Positions 1 to 5,577 of a stretch of 10,234 nucleotides of DNA are shown one piece after another. Positions within the stretch are counted from its first letter, which is position 1. Each line of letters opens with the position of its first letter. The DNA comes from Candidatus Pacearchaeota archaeon CG11_big_fil_rev_8_21_14_0_20_30_13 (GTDB taxonomy: Archaea; Nanobdellota; Nanobdellia; Pacearchaeales; GW2011-AR1). A program made the position numbers and the translations under genes. The stretch lies in contig PCVV01000015.1 of NCBI GenBank assembly GCA_002762735.1, positions 1 through 10,234 on the forward strand. The letters are read 5' to 3'. Under the pieces are notes generated by a model that was not told where the DNA came from, made no database searches, and saw only the letters and a list, made by a program, of their open reading frames with translations.

Positions 1-714
1 AACTCTCGGAGCCAAAAGAAAACTAAGACTTAAATGCTCACTTGAAAAATCAATTCTTAATGGATGATCCCTTGCAAATCTTAAAGTTGTTTTGGGAAAT
101 TGTTTTCCTGCTTTTGTAAATTTTTGTAAGTATTCTAAACTATAACGAGAAAGACAATCTTCAGCCTCGATTTCAACTTCATCTGAAGAAAATTCTGACC
201 TTGCAGAATTTGTTTCCTTGGCCTCAATTATGAACTTTTTTTCTTCGATAATAAAAGAACAAGCGTCGGAAACGACTAAACAATCTTCAATTGAACTTAT
301 CAGTTCTCCAGAATCAATTACCACCTTGGAAGAAAATTCAAGATGATCCGGAAATTCCTTATCTTCTCTTTCAACTTCTATCAAATTTAAATTAAAGATT
401 CTTTTTATGTTATCTTCAATTTTTAATTCCAAGAAATTCTCCTTTTTTTCTAAAACTAGTGCACTTGTTTTAGAAGATCTTTTTAAAATTTTTTTCAAAT
501 TTTCAAGATTTACTCCTAGTACTTCTTCTCCAGACTCAAATTCTTTAAATGCACTTTTTGGAATTTTAAGAGAGACCATTGAAATATTTCCTGGGTCAAT
601 TGCAACAAGTGAAAGCCCAAATTCACTTATTTTAATCCTTACTTCGAGAACTAAATCTGAGATTAATTCTATAGCTTTTGTGAACAAGGTTGGGTCTTCT
701 AATTTTAGTTTCAT
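1..714 (-). CDS. pcn: DNA polymerase sliding clamp (PCNA), C-terminal end cut off by window edge
   Basis: This is the replication clamp, which forms a ring around DNA and tethers polymerase, ligase and FEN1. Read on the minus strand from ATG 714-712, the frame stays open for 238 codons to base 1. The archaeal/eukaryotic PCNA family usually has about 245-250 residues, so only a few C-terminal residues should be missing. Visible family signatures are the N-terminal-domain stretch LSLVAIDPGNISMVSL (residues 35-50), an interdomain-connector-like acidic segment with IEVEREDKEFPDH (112-124), DHPLRIDF (216-223) and the closing FLLAPRV (232-238), which matches the typical PCNA ending. The start is supported by a TATA-like octamer beginning exactly 30 nt upstream, implying a leaderless mRNA. 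It is divergent from the small membrane-protein gene and lies near the primase, forming a replication neighbourhood. Identification is firm; whether the ring is a homotrimer cannot be judged from one gene. Confidence 0.95.
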   Translation of the reverse strand, partial: MKLKLEDPTLFTKAIELISDLVLEVRIKISEFGLSLVAIDPGNISMVSLKIPKSAFKEFESGEEVLGVNLENLKKILKRSSKTSALVLEKKENFLELKIEDNIKRIFNLNLIEVEREDKEFPDHLEFSSKVVIDSGELISSIEDCLVVSDACSFIIEEKKFIIEAKETNSARSEFSSDEVEIEAEDCLSRYSLEYLQKFTKAGKQFPKTTLRFARDHPLRIDFSSEHLSLSFLLAPRV

Positions 715-736
715 ATTCTTTTAATGAATGATTGTC

Positions 737-750
737 TTTTAAGTATTTTT
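737..750 (-). promoter_or_regulatory. BRE/TATA promoter of the PCNA gene
   Basis: On the minus strand the sequence reads AAAAAT then ACTTAAAA. The TATA-like octamer (744-737) begins 30 nt before ATG 714, so initiation about 25 nt downstream of the box centre would fall on or next to the start codon. There is no room for a Shine-Dalgarno leader, so a leaderless transcript is inferred. Confidence 0.65.
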
Positions 751-817
751 GTTTGCAAGAATGGGTTTAGAAAAGGAGTATTTTCTAAGTTGTAGTCTCT
801 TGGTAAAAGTAACAAAT

Positions 818-832
818 CGAAAGGTTTAAATA
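818..832 (+). promoter_or_regulatory. BRE/TATA promoter of the small membrane-protein gene
   Basis: CGAAAGG followed by TTTAAATA matches the archaeal purine-rich BRE plus TATA pattern. Initiation about 25-30 nt downstream (near 850-855) would leave a 5' leader of about 50 nt before ATG 907. This differs from the neighbouring genes, whose boxes sit 30 nt before the start codon. Confidence 0.6.
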
Positions 833-886
833 GTTTAAACCCATTCAATTTACATCCAAAGTAATCGTTTTAGAGATGATGAAAAA

Positions 887-892
887 GGAGGG
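887..892 (+). promoter_or_regulatory. Shine-Dalgarno sequence GGAGGG for the gene at 907
   Basis: GGAGGG lies 14 nt before ATG 907, followed by an A-rich spacer. This is the strongest ribosome-binding site in the window and supports 907 as a leadered start. The spacing is longer than the usual 5-9 nt. Confidence 0.55.
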
Positions 893-906
893 AAAAACAA
901 AAAAAA

Positions 907-1155
907 ATGGAAAAACAAAAATCAGGTTTGGTAAAAACTTTAGGAACTATCTTAATGACAGGCCTAATTGGATGGAATGTTGGAGGCTATTTTGCAGCTA
1001 AAAGTGGACTTGAAGTAACAGAAAATCAAATAGTTAAAGTAGATGCTGCCAAGACTATCATGGAAACTTACGAGGATGCAGACTTATTTTATCAAGTGAC
1101 GAACTTCGGAAAGTACTTCAGAGCAAGCCAAGATTTATACCACGCAAATCATTAA
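907..1155 (+). CDS. Small single-TM protein of unknown function
   Basis: This 82-residue protein is not one I recognise. A short basic N-terminus (MEKQKSGLVK) is followed by a Gly-rich hydrophobic segment at about residues 9-32, containing TLGTILMTGLIGWNVGGYF, with GxxxG-like spacing that could favour helix packing. The rest (33-82) is polar, with an acidic patch near METYEDADLFY and a tail rich in aromatic residues and His; it has no cysteines. It could be a membrane protein with one helix or a protein with an uncleaved signal anchor. It has its own promoter, a leader and a GGAGGG ribosome-binding site, and T-runs follow its stop, so it looks monocistronic and possibly well translated. It sits between the PCNA and primase genes, but nothing in its sequence indicates a replication role. 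Confidence 0.75.
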   Translation: MEKQKSGLVKTLGTILMTGLIGWNVGGYFAAKSGLEVTENQIVKVDAAKTIMETYEDADLFYQVTNFGKYFRASQDLYHANH

Positions 1156-1159
1156 TTTC

Positions 1160-1181
1160 TTTTTTATTATCAATTTTTTTT
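1160..1181 (+). terminator. Oligo-T terminator after the small membrane-protein gene
   Basis: Two T-runs, T6 (1160-1165) and T8 (1174-1181), begin 5 nt after the TAA at 1153-1155. Archaeal RNA polymerase terminates at such tracts without a hairpin. The next promoter follows at once, which supports separate transcription units. Confidence 0.55.
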
Positions 1182-1189
1182 ATAACTAA

Positions 1190-1199
1190 TTATATAAAT
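1190..1199 (+). promoter_or_regulatory. TATA box of the primase gene
   Basis: TTATATAAAT begins 30 nt before ATG 1220. A start site about 25 nt downstream of the box centre would coincide with that ATG. This favours a leaderless mRNA starting at 1220 over the in-frame TTG at 1205, which would lie upstream of the predicted transcript start. Confidence 0.65.
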
Positions 1200-1219
1200 C
1201 TTTTTTGTTATCTTTTTTG

Positions 1220-2740
1220 ATGGAAAAAGACTCTGAAATTTCAAAAGAGAAGAAGATTAAGAAAATCACTCAAATGTATTATTCTGCTCCAGAAATCCAA
1301 AAGGCAATTTTTGAATTTTCAAAAAAGAGAGAAATCTCTCCAAGATACTTTGAAGGATTTGGTAAAAGACCAGATATCTTACAGTTTAAGGGAGATGTAT
1401 TTGGTCTTGCAAAAAAAGGTGCAACTTCATTTCATGCTTCTGAAGAGCTCTGGAGTGATCCTCTAAAAATAGAAACTGGGATGAGTAGAGACCAATCTGA
1501 TGAGATTCGAATTGGATGGGACCTATTAATAGACATAGATTGTGAACACGGAATAAAATATTCTAAACTTGCGGCAAAGGCTATTGTTGAAACCTTTAAA
1601 CAGCATGGAATCAAAAATATGGGGATTAAATTTTCTGGTTCAAAAGGATTTCACATTATTGTTCCCTGGGGTGCTTTTCCAAAAGAGATAAATGGAATCA
1701 AAACAAAAAATCTTTTTCCCGAACTTCCAAGAAAACTTATTGCGTACACCAGAAATTATTCAGCAAGCGTTTTGAAATCAATTCTTCCTCCAGAATTTGA
1801 AAAAGAACTTGAAGGAAATTTGAAAACTGGATACCTCTGTAAAAAGTGCGGAGACTTTGCAATGGAACTTAGAAATGTTGAATTTAGATGTGATAAATGC
1901 CAAGTTTTTGAAATTAGAAAATTTAGAATGGGTACTAAAGGAAAACTTCCGACATGTTATAAATGCAAAAATGAGATGAGCTTTCGTCCATTAAAAAAAT
2001 TTATAGAATGTGAAAGGTGTAAACTCAATTCTAATGAAAACCCGGAAAATTTTAGCCGTGAAGAGAAAGATATTTACTCCTTAATGGGATTGGACTTAGT
2101 GTTAGTTTCTCCGAGACATTTGTTTAGAATGCCCTACTCTCTTCATGAAAAAACTTCTTTAGTGAGCGTTGTTCTAGACTATGAAGAGCTTGAAAATTTC
2201 ACGTTTAAGGACGCTGATCCTTTAAGAGTTAAGATAAAAACATTCTTACCAGAAGCTGAAGAAAATGAAGCAGCAGAGTTTGTAATGCAAGCACTTGATT
2301 GGGCAAAAAGTTCTGGGGTAGATAAAGACTATTCTAAGAATGCTTCTGGAAAATATGAAAATTTTAAATCAATCAAACTTGAAAATTTAAAAGATACTCA
2401 ATTTCCTCCAACAATAATTAAAATTCTCGAAGGAGTTAAAGATGGAAAAAAAAGAGCGCTCTTTGCTTTAATCAACTTTTTTAGAAGTATTGGTTTAGAA
2501 AAAGAAGAACTTGAAAAAAGAATTTTCGATTGGAACAAAAAAAATGAAACCCAATTAAAAAAAGGGTATATCACTGCTCAACTAAGTTGGAGTTATAGAA
2601 GAAAACCAATTATGCCCCCAAATTTTTCATCCGATTATTATCAGGCAATGGGAGCAATTCCAAATTCTGAAGAACTTAGATTAAAAAACCCAGTAAGTTA
2701 TGCCACCGTAAAAAATCTTGAAGAGAATAAGAAAAAATAA
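1220..2740 (+). CDS. priS: Single-chain archaeo-eukaryotic DNA primase (PriS catalytic part fused to a PriL C-terminal-like domain)
   Basis: It synthesises primers for replication. The N-terminal AEP catalytic core shows the metal-binding pair LLIDIDC (D105, D107) and the nucleotide-binding motif SGSKGFH (139-145, ending H145). Four CxxC pairs follow (C207/C210, C224/C227, C246/C249, C264/C267), enough for two zinc ribbons. HLFRMPYSLHEKT (about 300-312) is the conserved late PriS motif. Residues from about 395 (FPPT) to 496 resemble the PriL C-terminal domain, with a helical stretch around GKKRALFALINFFRS and a closing KNPVSYA. Length is 506 residues against about 350 for stand-alone archaeal PriS, which fits the extra domain. 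A single-chain primase is known from Nanoarchaeum equitans, and PriS-PriL fusion is a DPANN feature. The PriL-like part has no cysteine, so it cannot bind the usual 4Fe-4S cluster. ATG 1220 is preferred over TTG 1205 because of the TATA spacing. The primase call is firm; the domain boundary is approximate. Confidence 0.92.
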   Translation: MEKDSEISKEKKIKKITQMYYSAPEIQKAIFEFSKKREISPRYFEGFGKRPDILQFKGDVFGLAKKGATSFHASEELWSDPLKIETGMSRDQSDEIRIGWDLLIDIDCEHGIKYSKLAAKAIVETFKQHGIKNMGIKFSGSKGFHIIVPWGAFPKEINGIKTKNLFPELPRKLIAYTRNYSASVLKSILPPEFEKELEGNLKTGYLCKKCGDFAMELRNVEFRCDKCQVFEIRKFRMGTKGKLPTCYKCKNEMSFRPLKKFIECERCKLNSNENPENFSREEKDIYSLMGLDLVLVSPRHLFRMPYSLHEKTSLVSVVLDYEELENFTFKDADPLRVKIKTFLPEAEENEAAEFVMQALDWAKSSGVDKDYSKNASGKYENFKSIKLENLKDTQFPPTIIKILEGVKDGKKRALFALINFFRSIGLEKEELEKRIFDWNKKNETQLKKGYITAQLSWSYRRKPIMPPNFSSDYYQAMGAIPNSEELRLKNPVSYATVKNLEENKKK

Positions 2741-2783
2741 ACTCAAAAAAATTTTTCATGCCCGAGAAGATTGCTAAAAAATT

Positions 2784-2799
2784 AAGAAATATTTAAAAG
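2784..2799 (+). promoter_or_regulatory. BRE/TATA promoter of the toroid/Cys-rich surface-protein gene
   Basis: AAGAAAT (BRE-like) followed by ATTTAAAAG. The octamer beginning at 2791 lies 30 nt before ATG 2821, giving a predicted leaderless transcript. The same 16 bases occur at the same distance before the gene at 8500. Confidence 0.7.
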
Positions 2800-2820
2800 G
2801 ATGACTGTTGTAATTTAAAT

Positions 2821-4797
2821 ATGAAAAAAGGGGTTGCAATATTTACCATTTTATTTGTAATTTCAAGCCTAACTTTGGCAGGAGTTCTTGCTTTGAGTGA
2901 AACTGAAGGAGTTCAAAAAGCATATAAATGTTTTAATGAAAAAATTGATAATCAAACTTGTTCAAAATTAGGAACGGAGGAGCAAATCTTTTCACTTCTC
3001 ACTTCTGGAAAATGTAAAACTGAACTCTTGAATAATTCTTTTAATAAAACCTGTTGGCCTAATGGAGATTGTGATTTGGAGATGACTGCTAAAGCTGCTC
3101 TTGCTCTCGATAATGCTGGAGCAAATACCGATTTACCTGTTGAATGGCTTTTAAAACAGAAAGGAGTTTCTTCTGATTTAAATTGGTACCTTGAAGTTGA
3201 TAGTGAGCGACCACTTTCATGTACAGCAAGTTATGGTGGAGACCAAGACTATAGTACTTATACATTTAAAATTGGGGAAGATAAAAAAATCGATCAGAAT
3301 GCCGGACGGTGCTTGACTAAAACTACAAGCGGTTATTGGTTTAAGATAGCTCCTTCTTGTTATGAAGAGGAATTTGAAATTTCATGTAATGAAAGTTTTG
3401 TTTCAACTCTTTTATTTCAAGAAAAAAATTCTTTAACTTATCACATTTCGCCAGAAGTTCATGGAGCAAATTCTGGAGGAACAACAGTTGAAAAAATTGA
3501 TTCATACTGTTTTTTGAATGGGGGAAGTTGTGACATTCTTGGTTCACTTTGGAGTACAACTGTACTTAATATTCTAGGAAATAATGTTTCAGAATTTTTA
3601 CCTTATCTTGAAACAGCTGCTCCTAATTTTCCACAATATCTCCCAGAATCATTTTTATATCTTTTAACTGGAAGTCTTCAAGATAAAACAAATCTTTTAG
3701 GGAAACAAAACCTTGCAGATAATCTTTGGAGAATTTCTGGAGGAAAAGGAAGATATTATGATACAGCACTTGCACTTTTACCTTTTCAAAATCAAGACTT
3801 AACCCAAAAAACTAAAGCTAAAACAGAATTGTTAAATCTTCAAGCTAAATCTCCAAGTGGATGCTGGGAGAATGACAATCTTGTTTCGACTGGATTTATT
3901 TTATATTCGTTATGGCCTAAAGGAACAAACGTGATAGACGGAGGAGATGACGTTACATTTTGTTCTGAAGCTGGATATTCCTGTGTGACCAATTCTGCAT
4001 CATGCTCTGGAACTGAGAAACCCCAATACAAATGTGAAGGAACAAAAATTTGTTGTGCTAGTTCTGGAGATAGAGGATTGAGTGAATGTGAGGATGAAGG
4101 ATATAGTTGTGGATTTACCTCTCGATGTAATGGAGAGGTTTTAGGAGATTATAGTTGTGGGGATTCAACTGCTTATGTGTGTTGTGATTCAAGTAAAACA
4201 AATGAAATTACTTGTAATGATAAAAATGGAGAAGTTTGTTCTTCCGATGAAGAATGTTCTATTGATGGAAATGTTCTTCAAACTGATAGTTTAAGATATG
4301 GAGAAACTTGTTGTACCGGAGCTGGGGAATGTGTTAAAAAACAAGACATTGCTCCTTCATGTCAAAATGATCTTGACAATTCTAGGATTTGTCGAACAGT
4401 TTGTGAGTCTGGAGAAAAATCGAATGGCAGTTATACTTGTAGTGATAATACTGGTTTCTGTTGTGTGAAACCTATTAAACAATCCTCTGGAAGTTACTGG
4501 TGGATATGGATTTTATTCTTTTTAGTTATCTTAGTTGTAATCGGAATAATTTATAGAGATAAAATAAGAGAATGGTTAGACGAAAGAAAAGCAAAGAAAG
4601 GAAGCGGTTCATCATCAAATAGTCGAGGAATGCCTCCAAGATTCCCCCCTGGATATTCAAGGGTAACTAGAATTACTCCACCAACTCCACGAAGAGTAAT
4701 TCCTGAATCAAGACCTCCTCAAAGATTTGTTCCAAAACAAAAATCTCCAAAAGAGTTAGATGAAGTTTTGAAAAAATTAAAAGAAATTGGAAAATAG
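2821..4797 (+). CDS. Surface protein: possible alpha-toroid domain, four six-Cys modules, C-terminal membrane anchor
   Basis: I cannot name this 658-residue protein, but its build is clear. Residues 1-25 are a signal peptide or signal anchor. Residues 30-366 contain helix pairs such as EMTAKAALALDNAG (87-100), YYDTALALLPF (312-322) and SPSGCWENDNLVSTGFILYS (344-363), which resemble the repeats of alpha-alpha toroids (terpene cyclase, prenyltransferase or complement TED fold). No catalytic motif of those enzymes was recognised. Residues 381-548 hold four modules of six cysteines, each with a CC pair. One hydrophobic helix (559-578) is followed by a basic, Pro/Arg-rich tail with a short coil at the end. 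The topology is therefore an outside ectodomain with a cytoplasmic tail. Several N-glycosylation sequons occur (for example N44, N76, N255). The ATG is set by a TATA box 30 nt upstream. A surface binding or cell-contact role is an inference only. Confidence 0.85.
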   Translation: MKKGVAIFTILFVISSLTLAGVLALSETEGVQKAYKCFNEKIDNQTCSKLGTEEQIFSLLTSGKCKTELLNNSFNKTCWPNGDCDLEMTAKAALALDNAGANTDLPVEWLLKQKGVSSDLNWYLEVDSERPLSCTASYGGDQDYSTYTFKIGEDKKIDQNAGRCLTKTTSGYWFKIAPSCYEEEFEISCNESFVSTLLFQEKNSLTYHISPEVHGANSGGTTVEKIDSYCFLNGGSCDILGSLWSTTVLNILGNNVSEFLPYLETAAPNFPQYLPESFLYLLTGSLQDKTNLLGKQNLADNLWRISGGKGRYYDTALALLPFQNQDLTQKTKAKTELLNLQAKSPSGCWENDNLVSTGFILYSLWPKGTNVIDGGDDVTFCSEAGYSCVTNSASCSGTEKPQYKCEGTKICCASSGDRGLSECEDEGYSCGFTSRCNGEVLGDYSCGDSTAYVCCDSSKTNEITCNDKNGEVCSSDEECSIDGNVLQTDSLRYGETCCTGAGECVKKQDIAPSCQNDLDNSRICRTVCESGEKSNGSYTCSDNTGFCCVKPIKQSSGSYWWIWILFFLVILVVIGIIYRDKIREWLDERKAKKGSGSSSNSRGMPPRFPPGYSRVTRITPPTPRRVIPESRPPQRFVPKQKSPKELDEVLKKLKEIGK

Positions 4798-4812
4798 AAA
4801 TTTTATATAAAA

Positions 4813-4820
4813 ATTTAAAT
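4813..4820 (+). promoter_or_regulatory. TATA box of the pilin-like/caspase-like gene pair
   Basis: ATTTAAAT begins 30 nt before ATG 4843, as in four other promoters of the window. A second AT-rich match (TTATATAA near 4803-4810) lies just upstream but is at the wrong distance. A leaderless start at 4843 is inferred rather than the TTG immediately before it. Confidence 0.6.
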
Positions 4821-4842
4821 ATCTCTTTTTAGTTTTTAATTG

Positions 4843-5577
4843 ATGAATAATCAAGGACAAGTAACTATTTTTGTAATCCTTGCCCTTGTGATAGTCATCT
4901 TCGCAGCTGGATATTTTGTATTCTTTAATTCTCAAGCTGAAAAAACCCCTGAAATTAATTCTGATCCAATCTATACTTTTGTCCAAGATTGTCTCGAAAC
5001 AGCTTCTGAAAAAGCAGTTATTAATGTGGGTCTTGGAGGGGGATACTTTTATTCTTCCCCATTTAGTACAGAGGATGGGATTGCATATTATTGGCTTGGA
5101 AATACCACTCATTTACCTTCAATTGAAACTATTGAAAAAGAACTTTCATCTGGAATCTCAAAAGAAGTTACAAATTGCATCGAAAATGTAAGTTTCCAAA
5201 ATCAAGAAGTTTATTTTGAAAAGATTAATGTGACCACAAAAGTCCAAGATGAAAATGTTTTGATTTTGGTAGATTTCCCTATAGAAATTATAAGTTGGGA
5301 AGGGAGTGCTAGCCAAATAAAAGATTTTCAAACTTCTGTTCCAGTGAGAATGGGTTTGATATATCAATTTGTGAAAAAGTTTGTCTCGGATGATTCAAAA
5401 AAAGAAGGGGTTTGTCTTTCATGTATTTACGATTTCTCAAAAAAGAATAATCTTTTAATTGAAATGTTCGATTATCCCCCAAAAACAGTTATATTTGATA
5501 TTGAGGACAACCAAACTAAAGTGGGGGGAAAAACGTTTGAGTTTATTTTCGCAAACGATTATTCAAGTGGAATCTAA
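4843..5577 (+). CDS. Pilin-like membrane-anchored exported protein
   Basis: This 244-residue protein starts MNNQGQVTIFVILA. A short polar head with G5-Q6 immediately precedes a 20-residue hydrophobic helix (about 7-28), the layout of archaeal type IV pilin-like class III signal peptides. The glutamate expected at +5 is absent, so processing by a prepilin peptidase is uncertain and an uncleaved N-terminal anchor is possible. The ectodomain begins with FVQDCLETASEKAV followed by GLGGGYFY (46-70), a pattern I associate with DPANN exported proteins of this style. It has four cysteines, C50, C112, C191 and C194, the last two as CLSC, suggesting two disulfides outside the cell. The rest is mixed beta-rich sequence. 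Its stop codon lies inside the start region of the next gene (11 nt overlap), so the two are probably co-translated and may act together. ATG 4843 is preferred over TTG 4840 because of promoter spacing. Confidence 0.8.
   Translation: MNNQGQVTIFVILALVIVIFAAGYFVFFNSQAEKTPEINSDPIYTFVQDCLETASEKAVINVGLGGGYFYSSPFSTEDGIAYYWLGNTTHLPSIETIEKELSSGISKEVTNCIENVSFQNQEVYFEKINVTTKVQDENVLILVDFPIEIISWEGSASQIKDFQTSVPVRMGLIYQFVKKFVSDDSKKEGVCLSCIYDFSKKNNLLIEMFDYPPKTVIFDIEDNQTKVGGKTFEFIFANDYSSGI

Noticed and set aside
407..724. Plus-strand open frame of 105 codons
   Set aside because: It is antisense to the PCNA gene, whose product has clear family motifs. The frame is Ser/Phe/Leu-rich low complexity, as expected for a shadow in AT-rich DNA.
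1205..1219. TTG start giving a five-residue longer primase
   Set aside because: It lies upstream of the transcript start predicted from the TATA box at 1190-1199, and the ATG at 1220 is at the spacing seen in four other genes.
2741..2760. AAAAAAATTTTT palindrome after the primase gene as a hairpin terminator
   Set aside because: An A/T-only palindrome is expected by chance in such AT-rich DNA and the T-run is only five long; it may help termination but cannot be supported.
4803..4810. Alternative TATA box before the pilin-like gene
   Set aside because: It matches the consensus but is about 40 nt from the ATG, whereas the box at 4813 has the 30-nt spacing common to the window.
4777..5112. 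Minus-strand open frame of 111 codons
   Set aside because: It overlaps the pilin-like gene and the promoter region, has no recognisable domain or promoter, and the plus-strand gene has a signal-anchor and Cys pattern supporting it.
5459..5566. Upstream TTG start giving a longer form of the secreted protein
   Set aside because: The extra 36 residues are read from inside the pilin-like gene and would bury the signal peptide; GTG 5567 puts the signal peptide at the N-terminus.
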